NCBI RefSeq assembly: GCF_005116715.1
Contig: NZ_SWCI01000005.1
Coordinates: 62,001 to 126,000 of the forward strand
Source of the DNA: Ferrimonas sediminicola
GTDB taxonomy: Bacteria > Pseudomonadota > Gammaproteobacteria > Enterobacterales > Shewanellaceae
Length of the DNA stretch: 64,000 nucleotides
Direction of reading: 5' to 3'
Program-made: the position numbers and the translations under genes
Shown here: positions 21,462 through 32,033 of the stretch, piece after piece
How the letters are laid out: each line of letters starts with the position of its first letter
How positions within the stretch are numbered: the first letter of the stretch is position 1
Notes under the pieces: model-generated
The model's input: the letters and a program-made list of their open reading frames with translations, nothing else
Database searches by the model: none
What the model was told of the DNA's origin: nothing

Positions 21462-21491
21462 AAAAAAGCCCAGCGTTTGCTGGGCTTTTTG
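21462..21491. terminator. Bidirectional terminator between infA and clpA
   Basis: AAAAAAGCCCAGC-GTTT-GCTGGGCTTTTT has A and T runs on either side, so it can serve both converging genes. Confidence 0.92.
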
Positions 21492-21502
21492 TTGCCTGGA
21501 GA

Positions 21503-23770
21503 TCAGGCCTGAGCCACCTCTTCCGGGGCGTAATGGAAGGTCAGGGCATCCCCCTCGACGGTCACCTGAACCTCGCCGCCCCCCTGGAGACGACCGAACA
21601 GGATCTCGTTGGCCAGGGGTTTCTTCAGTTGCTCCTGGACCAGCCGGCCCATTGGACGGGCCCCCATGTTCTGATCGTAGCCCTTCTCGGCCATCCACAC
21701 CCGGGCGTCCTCGTCCACCTGCAGGGTTACCCTCTTGGCATCCAGCTGCGCCTGCAGCTCCACCAGGAACTTGTCCACCACCTTGGCGATCACCTGCATA
21801 TCCAGGTGATTGAACCAGATGATGGAATCCAGCCGGTTGCGGAACTCCGGGCTGAACACCCGGTTTATCTCACTCATGGCATCCAGGCTGTGGTCCTGCT
21901 GGCGGAAGCCGATGGACTTGCGGATGGTCTCCTGCACCCCGGCGTTGGTGGTCATCACCAGGATCACGTTGCGGAAGTCGGCCTTGCGGCCGTTGTTGTC
22001 GGTCAAGGTGCCGTGGTCCATCACCTGCAGCAGCAGGTTGTAGACATCCGGGTGGGCCTTCTCGATCTCATCCAGCAACACCACCGAGTGGGGGTGCTTG
22101 AGCACCGCGTCGGTCAGCAGGCCACCCTGGTCGTAGCCCACGTAGCCCGGAGGCGCGCCCACCAGACGGGAGACGCTGTGGCGCTCCATGTATTCGGACA
22201 TGTCGAAGCGGATCAGCTCGACCCCCATCAGCCTGGCCAGCTGGTTGGTCACCTCGGTCTTACCCACCCCGGTGGGCCCCGCCAACAGGAAGCTGCCCAC
22301 CGGCCTGTCCTCGTTGCCCAGCCCGGACCGGGACAGGCGGATGGAGGCGGTCAGGGCATCGATGGCGGGATCCTGGCCAAACACCACCATCTTCAAGTTG
22401 CGATCCAGGTTGGCCAGCAGATCCTTGTCCGAGGCGGACACCGATTTCTCTGGGATGCGGGCCATCTTGGCGATGATCGCCTCTACATCGTTGACCGACA
22501 CCGTCTTCTTGCGCTTCGATGGCGGCAGCAGTGCCATACGGGCGCCGGCCTCGTCGATGACGTCGATCGCCTTGTCCGGCAGGTGACGCTCATTGATGTG
22601 CTTGGCGGAGAGTTCAGCGGCCGCGGTCAGGGCCGACTGGGTATAGCGCACACCATGGTGCTGCTCATACCTCTCCTTGAGCCCCTGCAGGATGCGGATG
22701 GTATCCTCGACGCTGGGCTCCACCACGTCGATCTTCTGGAAGCGGCGGGCCAGCGCCCGGTCCTTCTCGAAGATCCCCTGGAACTCCTGGTAGGTGGTGG
22801 AGCCGATGCAGCGCAGCTTGCCGCTGGAGAGCAGCGGCTTGAGCAAATTGGACGCATCCATCATGCCGCCGCTGGCGGCGCCGGCGCCGATGATGGTGTG
22901 GATCTCGTCGATAAACAGGATGGCGTTTTTGCGCCGCTGCAGCTGTCGCAGCACCGCCTTGAAGCGCTTCTCGAAATCCCCCCGGTACTTGGTGCCCGCC
23001 AGCAGCGACCCCATGTCCAGGCTGAAGATGATCGCCTCGGCCATCACCTCGGGCACCTGCTCGTTGACGATGCGGTAGGCCAGACCTTCGGCGATGGCGG
23101 TCTTGCCGACACCGGCCTCCCCCACCAGCAGCGGGTTGTTCTTGCGGCGGCGGCACAGCACCTGAATCGCCCGCTCCAGCTCGTTGTCACGGCCGATGAG
23201 AGGATCGATCAACCCGGCCTTAGCCTGCTCATTGAGGTTGGTGGCAAAGTTCTCCAGCTTCTCGTTGCCTTCGGCGGACTCGTCGCTCTGGACCTCCTCC
23301 TGGCTCTCCTCGCCACCGGCGTCCATATCGTCGTGACCCTTGACCACCCCGTGGGCGATAAAGTTGACCACGTCGAGGCGGGTCACGTCGGATTTGCGCA
23401 GCAGGTAGACCGCCTGGGACTCCTGCTCGCTGAAGATGGCCACCAGCACGTTGGCACCGGACACCTCGTTGCGGCCACTGCTCTGCACGTGGAAGACCGC
23501 CCGCTGCAGCACCCGCTGAAATCCCAGGGTAGGCTGGGTCTCCCGCTCCTCGTCATCGACGGGGATCAGCGGCGTGGTCTGCTCGATAAAGCCCTCAATC
23601 TCCTGGCGAAGGGTCACCAGTTTGGCGCCACAGGCCTCGAGGGCCTCTTTGGCGGCGGGGTTGTCCAGCAGGGCGAGCAGCAGATGCTCAACGGTCATGA
23701 ACTCGTGGCGGCTGTTCTTGGCCCGCTGGAACGCCGTGTTCAAGGTCAGTTCGAGGTCTTTATTCAGCAT
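21503..23770 (-). CDS. clpA: ATP-dependent Clp protease ATP-binding subunit ClpA
   Basis: ClpA is the AAA+ unfoldase that feeds substrates to ClpP, receiving N-degron proteins from ClpS. The 755-residue protein has the Clp N domain (MLNKDLELTLNTAFQRAKNS onward), D1 with Walker A VGEAGVGKTAIAEGLA, and D2 with Walker A LAGPTGVGKTEVT. The C-terminal IGF/IGL-type ClpP loop region lies in D2 around TIRKSIGFRQQD. The start is the ATG of MLNKDLEL; 28 upstream residues in the same frame overlap the clpS tail and are not family-like. It lies 34 bp after clpS and is probably co-transcribed. Confidence 0.98.
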   Translation of the reverse strand: MLNKDLELTLNTAFQRAKNSRHEFMTVEHLLLALLDNPAAKEALEACGAKLVTLRQEIEGFIEQTTPLIPVDDEERETQPTLGFQRVLQRAVFHVQSSGRNEVSGANVLVAIFSEQESQAVYLLRKSDVTRLDVVNFIAHGVVKGHDDMDAGGEESQEEVQSDESAEGNEKLENFATNLNEQAKAGLIDPLIGRDNELERAIQVLCRRRKNNPLLVGEAGVGKTAIAEGLAYRIVNEQVPEVMAEAIIFSLDMGSLLAGTKYRGDFEKRFKAVLRQLQRRKNAILFIDEIHTIIGAGAASGGMMDASNLLKPLLSSGKLRCIGSTTYQEFQGIFEKDRALARRFQKIDVVEPSVEDTIRILQGLKERYEQHHGVRYTQSALTAAAELSAKHINERHLPDKAIDVIDEAGARMALLPPSKRKKTVSVNDVEAIIAKMARIPEKSVSASDKDLLANLDRNLKMVVFGQDPAIDALTASIRLSRSGLGNEDRPVGSFLLAGPTGVGKTEVTNQLARLMGVELIRFDMSEYMERHSVSRLVGAPPGYVGYDQGGLLTDAVLKHPHSVVLLDEIEKAHPDVYNLLLQVMDHGTLTDNNGRKADFRNVILVMTTNAGVQETIRKSIGFRQQDHSLDAMSEINRVFSPEFRNRLDSIIWFNHLDMQVIAKVVDKFLVELQAQLDAKRVTLQVDEDARVWMAEKGYDQNMGARPMGRLVQEQLKKPLANEILFGRLQGGGEVQVTVEGDALTFHYAPEEVAQA

Positions 23771-23804
23771 ATGGAGTTCCCCTGAGTTGCGTTGGACATG
23801 CTGG

Positions 23805-24119
23805 TTACACGCGCTCGGTGCAGCACAACAGCGGATGACCGTGTTCACGGGCATACCGGTTTACCTGCATCGCCTTGGTCTCGGCAATGTCCAGGCTATA
23901 CAATCCACATACGCCCTTTCCCTGGTAGTGGATCGTCAGCATGATCTCCGTCGCTTCCTCGACGGGCTTGGAAAAAAATTTCTGCAGTACTTCAACCACA
24001 AAGTCCATGGGTGTGTAGTCATCATTATTCAGTATCACCTTGTACTGAGGCGGCGGCTCCACAGCCTGTTGCCGAGATTCTTTCTCGACAACCAAGTCTG
24101 GTAGGGTCTCTCTGCTCAT
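23805..24119 (-). CDS. clpS: ClpA adaptor protein ClpS
   Basis: ClpS is the N-recognin of the bacterial N-degron pathway and hands substrates with N-terminal Leu, Phe, Tyr or Trp to ClpA. The 104-residue protein has a flexible N-terminal tail and the core motif [20 protein letters not shown], including the [10 protein letters not shown] loop that binds the N-terminal residue. The [20 protein letters not shown] block follows. It is divergent from cspD, the same arrangement as in E. coli. Confidence 0.98.
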   Translation of the reverse strand: MSRETLPDLVVEKESRQQAVEPPPQYKVILNNDDYTPMDFVVEVLQKFFSKPVEEATEIMLTIHYQGKGVCGLYSLDIAETKAMQVNRYAREHGHPLLCCTERV

Positions 24120-24175
24120 TGTAAAAGCTTAGTCACTCCGAGGGGGTTTGTTGAAGATTGTGATTCAATTAGGGC

Positions 24176-24204
24176 TTGACTCCGATGTTATCCGTTTGTT
24201 AATA
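24176..24204 (+). promoter_or_regulatory. Sigma-70 promoter candidate for cspD
   Basis: TTGACT (24176-24181), 17 bases, then TTAATA (24199-24204). It would give a leader of about 105 nt before the cspD ATG, in keeping with the long leaders of csp genes. Confidence 0.6.
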
Positions 24205-24316
24205 GATAGGGGGTCAACATCAATAGTTGGCCGCTAAGTTTCATCCTTATTCCTGTTATATGGGTGAAGCCAGACGATTACAAGACGATTCAAGACTAAT
24301 GGAAGGAAGTCGAAGT

Positions 24317-24523
24317 ATGGCTAACGGAACAGTGAAGTGGTTTAACAACGCCAAAGGATTCGGATTTATCTGCCCTGAAACCGGAGGTGAGGATGTGTTT
24401 GCCCACTACTCCACCATCCAGATGGATGGATATCGTACGCTGAAAGCCGGCCAGCAAGTGGAGTTCGAGATGGAGGAGGGCCCCAAGGGGATGCACGCCT
24501 CCAACATCACTCCCGTCAAGTAG
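24317..24523 (+). CDS. cspD: Cold-shock-like protein CspD
   Basis: CspD is a single cold-shock domain that binds single-stranded DNA or RNA; in E. coli it is a stationary-phase inhibitor of replication. The 68-residue protein has RNP1 (NAKGFGFICPE) and RNP2 (EDVFAHYSTI) and the CspD-specific tract QMDGYRTLKAGQQVEFE. The start MANGTVKWF has GGAAGGAAG upstream; the frame is open 30 codons further but without family resemblance. Its divergent position next to clpS-clpA supports CspD over other Csp paralogues. It lacks the short E. coli C-terminal extension. Confidence 0.96.
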   Translation: MANGTVKWFNNAKGFGFICPETGGEDVFAHYSTIQMDGYRTLKAGQQVEFEMEEGPKGMHASNITPVK

Positions 24524-24537
24524 GACCGATTTGGCGT

Positions 24538-24567
24538 AAAAAAAGCAGACCCGATGGTCTGCTTTTT
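24538..24567. terminator. Bidirectional terminator between cspD and icd
   Basis: AAAAAAAGCAGACC-CGAT-GGTCTGCTTTTTT, with A and T runs on both sides. Confidence 0.93.
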
Positions 24568-24583
24568 TATTGGCTGCAATCGG

Positions 24584-25837
<1,254 letters not shown>

Positions 25838-26044
25838 GTTATTCTCCTTATTCCTTGCGTATGTAGGGCGGCCGGCCCGTCCGGCCGAATCATGAGCTTT
25901 GTCACATTTCGCCGTCATCATATAACAGACCGGCGAGATTAGAAACGACCGCCACAGGCCGCCACTGAGTATGACTTCATCAATAGGGTCATACCATTGA
26001 ACCTTGGTCTAGTGCCCCCGCAATAAGCTAGGTAAACTGGGACG

Positions 26045-26665
26045 ATGCAAAACAGAAAACCCACCCGACCCCAGCGCCGGCCCGCCCCGGCGAACCGCCC
26101 CCGCCCCCGCCCCCCTCAGGGTCCCAGGAAGGTGGTGCTGTTCAACAAGCCCTTCGACGTGCTGACCCAGTTCACCGATGACCAGAACCGGGCCACCCTC
26201 AAGGATTACATTCCCCTGCCCGGGGTGTACGCCGCCGGCCGCCTGGACCGGGACAGCGAAGGGCTGCTGGTGCTGACCAACGACGGCAAGCTGCAGGCCA
26301 AACTGACCCAGCCGGGCAGGAAGACCAGCAAAACCTACTGGGTGCAGGTGGAGGGGATCCCCAGCGAGGAGGCCCTGGAGCAGCTGCGCCGGGGGGTGAC
26401 CCTCAAAGATGGCCCCACCCTGCCCGCCAAGGTGGAGCGGATGGCACCTCCCGCCGACCTGTGGCCGCGCAATCCCCCCATCCGCGAGCGCAAGTCCATT
26501 CCCACCCGTTGGCTGGCGGTCACCCTGGTCGAGGGGCGCAACCGCCAGGTGCGGCGAATGACCGCTCACATCGGCCACCCCACCCTGCGGCTGATCCGCT
26601 ACCGCATGGGTCACTGGACCCTGGATGGACTCGCCAGCGGCGAGTACCGGCTGCTGGACGATTGA
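26045..26665 (+). CDS. rluE: 23S rRNA pseudouridine(2457) synthase RluE
   Basis: RluE isomerises uridine 2457 of 23S rRNA. The 206-residue protein belongs to the RsuA-type family: after a basic proline/arginine-rich tail (residues 1-28) comes [13 protein letters not shown], the catalytic aspartate motif [19 protein letters not shown] and the C-terminal [20 protein letters not shown] block. There is no S4 domain at the N-terminus, which is also the case for RluE and separates it from RsuA/RluB. It is divergent from icd and precedes mnmA, the E. coli order apart from a missing nudJ. Confidence 0.93.
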   Translation: MQNRKPTRPQRRPAPANRPRPRPPQGPRKVVLFNKPFDVLTQFTDDQNRATLKDYIPLPGVYAAGRLDRDSEGLLVLTNDGKLQAKLTQPGRKTSKTYWVQVEGIPSEEALEQLRRGVTLKDGPTLPAKVERMAPPADLWPRNPPIRERKSIPTRWLAVTLVEGRNRQVRRMTAHIGHPTLRLIRYRMGHWTLDGLASGEYRLLDD

Positions 26666-26749
26666 CCCCAATTCACTGGAAATTCGTGCCCTGCGCCCTT
26701 GAAGCGTCCCGGCACTAACCCCATGTGGCCATTTCATGATAAAATCTGA

Positions 26750-26778
26750 CGCCGCCCGCCCTGCGGGCGCCGTTTTTT
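26750..26778 (+). terminator. Terminator of rluE
   Basis: CGCCGCCCGC-CCT-GCGGGCGCCG (one mismatch) is followed by TTTTTT. Confidence 0.8.
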
Positions 26779-26813
26779 GTTGAGCCAAACCACTAACCGG
26801 AATTCGCTTGTCT

Positions 26814-27917
26814 ATGTCAGATAACAGCTCCAAAAAGGTGATCGTCGGTATGTCCGGCGGCGTCGACTCCTCGGTCTCTGCCTACCTGCTGATGCAACAG
26901 GGCTACCAGGTCGAGGGCCTGTTCATGAAGAACTGGGAGGAGGATGACACCGAAGAGTACTGCGCGGCGGCGCAGGATCTGGCCGACGCCCAGGCGGTAT
27001 GCGACAAGCTGGGGATCGAACTGCACAGCGTCAACTTTGCCGCCGAATACTGGGACAACGTGTTCGAGTACTTCCTGGAGGAGTACAAGGCCGGGCGCAC
27101 CCCCAATCCGGACATCATGTGCAACAAAGAGATCAAGTTTAAGGCGTTTCTCGAGTTTGCCGCCGAGGCCCTGGGCGCCGACTACATCGCCACCGGCCAC
27201 TATGTGCGCCGCCGCGAGGGCAAAGACGGCCACTTTCAGATGCTGCGCGGCCTCGATGGCAACAAGGACCAGAGCTACTTCCTCTATACCCTGGGCAGCG
27301 AGCACCTGGCCCAGACCCTGTTCCCCGTGGGCGAACTGGAGAAACCGGAGGTGCGCCGCATCGCCGAGGAGCAGGATCTGGTCACCGCCGCCAAGAAGGA
27401 CAGCACCGGCATCTGCTTTATCGGCGAACGCAAGTTCACCGACTTCCTCTCCAAGTACCTGCCCGCCCAACCCGGTGACATCGAAACCGTGGATGGCGAG
27501 GTGATCGGCACCCACCAGGGGCTGATGTACCACACCCTGGGACAGCGCAAGGGACTGGGCATCGGCGGCCTGAAGAACTCCGGCGACGAGCCCTGGTACG
27601 TGGTGGACAAGGATCTGGAGCGCAACGTGCTGCTGGTGGCCCAGGGCGCCGATCACCCCCGGCTCTACTCCCGTGGTCTGGTGGCCAACCAACTGCACTG
27701 GGTGGATCGCCAGGGTCCGGCTGACGGCAGCCGGATTACGGTGAAGACCCGCTATCGCCAGCAGGATATTCCCTGTACCCTCAAGGTATTGGATAATGGC
27801 GATCTGGAAGTGATGTTCGATGAGCCGGTCTCCTCGGTCACCCCGGGCCAGTCCGCGGTGTTTTACGATGGTGACGTCTGCCTGGGCGGCGGCATCATCG
27901 ACACTGTCATTCGCTAA
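26814..27917 (+). CDS. mnmA: tRNA 2-thiouridylase MnmA
   Basis: MnmA thiolates uridine 34 of tRNA-Lys, -Glu and -Gln using sulfur relayed from IscS by TusE. The 367-residue protein has the PP-loop [18 protein letters not shown] near the N-terminus, the first catalytic cysteine in [15 protein letters not shown] and the second in [13 protein letters not shown]. The ATG at 26814 gives the family N-terminus; a TTG two codons upstream has slightly better spacing to GGA and is an alternative. It is followed by hflD after 11 bp, as in E. coli. Confidence 0.98.
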   Translation: MSDNSSKKVIVGMSGGVDSSVSAYLLMQQGYQVEGLFMKNWEEDDTEEYCAAAQDLADAQAVCDKLGIELHSVNFAAEYWDNVFEYFLEEYKAGRTPNPDIMCNKEIKFKAFLEFAAEALGADYIATGHYVRRREGKDGHFQMLRGLDGNKDQSYFLYTLGSEHLAQTLFPVGELEKPEVRRIAEEQDLVTAAKKDSTGICFIGERKFTDFLSKYLPAQPGDIETVDGEVIGTHQGLMYHTLGQRKGLGIGGLKNSGDEPWYVVDKDLERNVLLVAQGADHPRLYSRGLVANQLHWVDRQGPADGSRITVKTRYRQQDIPCTLKVLDNGDLEVMFDEPVSSVTPGQSAVFYDGDVCLGGGIIDTVIR

Positions 27918-27928
27918 CGGAATACAAG

Positions 27929-28540
27929 ATGCAAGATAACCTGCAAGCGCGCACCCTGGCCTTCGCCGCCCTCTGTCAGGCGGTGTGGCAGGTGCAGCAG
28001 CTGGCCCGCTACGGCCGGGCCGATGAAGAGGCGATGAGCCACACCCTGGGGGCGGTGATGATCACCGACCCGGACAGTGTGGAGTCGGTGTATGACCGCC
28101 ATCAGCTCAATGCCGGATTTCGCACCCTGGTGGATCAGATCGGCGACGGCAACCGCAAAGACGTCGACCTGACCCGTTACATCGTCGGCATCCTGGCCCT
28201 GGAGCGCAAGCTGGCCAAGAACTCCGCCGCCCTGGGGATGCTCAGCGAGCGCATCAACCAGGTCAAACGCCAGCTGCACCACTTCGAGCTGACCGACCCC
28301 CAGGTACTGGCCAACCTGGCCTCCATCTACAGCGACGTCATCAGCCCGCTGGGCGCCAAGATCCAGGTGGTGGGCAACCCCGAGCAGCTGCAGCAAAGCA
28401 ACAACCAGGCCCGCATCCGCGCCCTGCTGCTGGGTGCGATCCGCGCCGCCGTACTCTGGCGTCAGTTGGGCGGCAAACGGCGCCAGCTGATGTTTTCCCG
28501 GGGAGCCATGGTCAAGGCGGCCATGCAGGCCCTCAAGTAA
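27929..28540 (+). CDS. hflD: High-frequency lysogenisation protein HflD homologue
   Basis: HflD is a peripheral membrane protein; in E. coli it interacts with lambda CII and influences lysogeny, while its cellular role is unclear. The 203-residue protein is almost entirely helical, with LAFAALCQAVWQVQQLARYG at the N-terminus and the block LTRYIVGILALERKL. The C-terminal RIRALLLGAIRAAVLWRQLG is also typical. Its place between mnmA and purB matches E. coli and strengthens the call. A strong terminator follows. Confidence 0.95.
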   Translation: MQDNLQARTLAFAALCQAVWQVQQLARYGRADEEAMSHTLGAVMITDPDSVESVYDRHQLNAGFRTLVDQIGDGNRKDVDLTRYIVGILALERKLAKNSAALGMLSERINQVKRQLHHFELTDPQVLANLASIYSDVISPLGAKIQVVGNPEQLQQSNNQARIRALLLGAIRAAVLWRQLGGKRRQLMFSRGAMVKAAMQALK

Positions 28541-28547
28541 TTGGCAG

Positions 28548-28570
28548 GATGCGCCCGGCGGGCGCATCTT
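28548..28570 (+). terminator. Terminator of mnmA-hflD
   Basis: GATGCGCCC-GGC-GGGCGCATC is followed by seven T. Confidence 0.94.
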
Positions 28571-28638
28571 TTTTTGGGGCGGCACGACTCTCCAACTTCG
28601 GGTCGGCCTTTGATAGAATTGCCCCCAACTATAACGAA

Positions 28639-28656
28639 CCCGGGCACGAGCCCGGG
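28639..28656. promoter_or_regulatory. Hairpin in the purB leader
   Basis: CCCGGGC-ACGA-GCCCGGG forms a perfect 7-bp stem 36 bases before the purB start codon. No T-run follows, so it is not an ordinary terminator. It may shape the leader RNA. Confidence 0.4.
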
Positions 28657-28691
28657 TCACACCCTCTGATTTTGTACCCAAGGAGTCCTAA

Positions 28692-30059
<1,368 letters not shown>

Positions 30060-30077
30060 CCCGCCTCAGGAAACCGA

Positions 30078-30102
30078 CGCCACCCCAGGGTGGCGTTTTT
30101 TA
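30078..30102 (+). terminator. Terminator of purB
   Basis: CGCCACCC-CA-GGGTGGCG is followed by TTTTTTATT. Confidence 0.93.
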
Positions 30103-30153
30103 TTGCCCCAACTTTAGCTAGACTGTCCGCCGAAACCGGACCCAAGGACGCCC

Positions 30154-31275
30154 ATGTACCGACTCAACCTGGATACCCCCCACTTTCTGCAGCACCACTG
30201 GCAGAAGCAGCCGCTGTTTGTCAAAGGCGCCTTCACCGGCTTCGTCGATCCCCTGGAGCCCGATGAGCTGGCGGGCCTGGCCTCCGAGGAGTCGGTCAGC
30301 AGCCGGCTGGTGATCCAGCAGGGTCGCCAGTGGCGCAGCGAACCGGGGCCGGTCACCGACTTCGAACGCCTGGGCGAATCTGACTGGCAACTGCTGGTGC
30401 AGGCGGTCAACCACCTGGAACCGGCGGCGGCACAGCTCGCCGCCAGCTTCCGCTTCCTGCCGGACTGGCGTTTCGATGACCTGATGGCCTCCTTTGCCGC
30501 CACTGGCGGCGGCGTGGGGCCCCATATCGACAACTACGACGTGTTTATTATCCAGGGGCAGGGCCGGCGCCGCTGGCAGGTGGGCGACCGGGGTGAGCAC
30601 AAACCCAGGGCAAACAGCGGGGCCCTGGCGCTGGTAGAGGACTTCGAACCCATTATCGATGTGGAGATGGCCCCTGGGGATCTGCTCTACATTCCCCCTG
30701 GCTACCCCCACTGCGGTCAGACCCTGGCCCCTTCCCTCTCCTACTCGGTGGGATTTCGCGCCCCCAGTCAGCAGGAGCTGCTGTGTCAGCTGGCAGACCA
30801 GCTGCAGCAGGCAGGCCAGGGACAAAGGCGGTTTACCTCTGACTCGGAGCCGGAGCCGGCATCGCTGATCAGCGGCGCTCATCAACAGGGGCTGGCGCAG
30901 TTGATGACTGAGCTGATGACCGATCCCGACACCCTGCGCCCCATGCTCGGCACCCTGCTCAGCCAGAACCGCTTCGAACTGGATCCCCTGCCGCCGGAAA
31001 CGCCCCTGGATCTCCGCCAGCTCAGCAGTGCTCTCGACCAGGGGGAGGAACTGGTGCGCATCGGTGGCCTCAAGGTCCTGCACCTGGAGGGGGATCTGCC
31101 GGGCAGCCTCTACCTCGATGGCCAGCACTGGCTGTTGAACACCGAAGCGCTGGCCCTGCCGCTGCGGGAGGCCCCGCGCCTGAACGGCGCCACCCTGGCT
31201 CCGCTGTTGGCGGACCGGCAAGATGCCGAAACCCTGCTGGCGTTTATCAACCTGGGCTACTGGTACCTGGAATAG
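30154..31275 (+). CDS. roxA: Ribosomal protein L16 arginine hydroxylase RoxA/YcfD
   Basis: RoxA is an Fe(II)/2-oxoglutarate-dependent JmjC oxygenase that hydroxylates an arginine in ribosomal protein L16. The 373-residue protein has the iron-binding HxD in GVGPHIDNYDVF near residue 127 and the distal histidine in LLYIPPGYPHCGQTL near residue 187. A C-terminal winged-helix/dimerisation part follows. AAGGA lies five bases before the ATG. It follows purB here; in E. coli ycfD is also close to purB. Confidence 0.93.
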   Translation: MYRLNLDTPHFLQHHWQKQPLFVKGAFTGFVDPLEPDELAGLASEESVSSRLVIQQGRQWRSEPGPVTDFERLGESDWQLLVQAVNHLEPAAAQLAASFRFLPDWRFDDLMASFAATGGGVGPHIDNYDVFIIQGQGRRRWQVGDRGEHKPRANSGALALVEDFEPIIDVEMAPGDLLYIPPGYPHCGQTLAPSLSYSVGFRAPSQQELLCQLADQLQQAGQGQRRFTSDSEPEPASLISGAHQQGLAQLMTELMTDPDTLRPMLGTLLSQNRFELDPLPPETPLDLRQLSSALDQGEELVRIGGLKVLHLEGDLPGSLYLDGQHWLLNTEALALPLREAPRLNGATLAPLLADRQDAETLLAFINLGYWYLE

Positions 31276-31277
31276 AG

Positions 31278-31300
31278 AAAAGGGGAGCCGGTGGCTCCCC
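31278..31300 (-). terminator. Terminator of the DUF2057-like gene
   Basis: On the minus strand GGGGAGCC-ACC-GGCTCCCC is followed by TTTT. It lies just after roxA and may also stop readthrough from that side. Confidence 0.75.
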
Positions 31301-31329
31301 AAACTCTTGCCTATTGCGTGCGGGTGAAA

Positions 31330-31734
31330 CTAGTCAGCCAGGGCGGCGGCGATGGCGGAGTGACCGCTGTAGCGCTCCATGGCCACAGCCTGGCCGTCGG
31401 CCTCGAGGTGGAACTTCAGATCCGCCTTATAGGGGTCATACTGGCGACGATCATCCAACACCAGCATCAGACCGTGCTCGCCCTGGCCGGCATCGAACAC
31501 CAGGTACTGGGGCTTGGAGCTGTAGAAGTCGTTGGACTCGGGGTGGCTGATGTAGGGGTTGATGTACCTCAGGGTCACCACCTGCTTGCCCTCACCCAGC
31601 GCCAGGCTGCGGCCCTGCTGCTGGGCCGGTGCCCCATTGACCTCCAGGGCATAGAAGCCGGTGGGCAGAGTCAGGGTATTGGCGGTCGCCATGGAAGCCA
31701 TCGCCATGGCCACGGTTGCAATCAGTGTACGCAT
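31330..31734 (-). CDS. Periplasmic DUF2057-like protein
   Basis: The 134-residue product begins with a Sec signal peptide (MRTLIATVAMAMASMATA) and continues with a small beta-rich domain: TLTLPTGFYALEVNGAPA, LALGEGKQVVTLRYINPY and a C-terminal HLEADGQAVAMERYSG. The pattern resembles the DUF2057 (YccT/CsgI-like) family, whose members are secreted and poorly understood, but the match is by eye only. GGGAGAAC precedes the ATG. A near-perfect CRP site lies about 70 bp upstream, so expression is probably linked to carbon supply or, as in Shewanella, to anaerobiosis through CRP. Confidence 0.65.
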   Translation of the reverse strand: MRTLIATVAMAMASMATANTLTLPTGFYALEVNGAPAQQQGRSLALGEGKQVVTLRYINPYISHPESNDFYSSKPQYLVFDAGQGEHGLMLVLDDRRQYDPYKADLKFHLEADGQAVAMERYSGHSAIAAALAD

Positions 31735-31802
31735 TGTTGTTCTCCCTGTAGCGCGTGCTTTGCGGCAGTAGGCCGCCACTCCCTATATGATCTAACAGAT
31801 AA

Positions 31803-31818
31803 TGTGACCTTGATCACA
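31803..31818. promoter_or_regulatory. CRP-binding site
   Basis: TGTGACCTTGATCACA matches both half-sites of the CRP consensus exactly (TGTGA, six bases, TCACA). It lies 69 bp upstream of the minus-strand DUF2057-like gene. Confidence 0.8.
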
Positions 31819-31971
31819 TTTTTATTTGCGTTCGGCAGCGGCTTCCGCTGAGGTTACGCCAGTGGACAGCAGGACCATCGGCGCCGACGGCCATAGAGAG
31901 AGCGGGTCACTGACGCAGGGAGAAACAAACAGAGTTCAGACTGGCGGGATGGCGACGGGACGATGCCATGA

Positions 31972-32004
31972 CAAAAAAAGGGAGGGCGCAAGGCCCTCCC
32001 AAAA
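31972..32004 (-). terminator. Terminator of fccA
   Basis: On the minus strand GGGAGGGCC-TTG-CGCCCTCCC (one mismatch) is followed by seven T. Confidence 0.93.
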
Positions 32005-32033
32005 GCGTGCAGGAATGAAACTGATGTTAACTG

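Noticed and set aside
21428-23785. 785-codon plus-strand open frame opposite clpA
   Set aside because: It covers clpA almost exactly, has no recognisable domain and begins within the infA-clpA terminator region.
24227-24316. Upstream extension of cspD from a TTG codon
   Set aside because: The added 30 residues are unlike any cold-shock protein, and the ATG at 24317 has a strong GGAAGGAAG site. The stretch is better explained as leader RNA.
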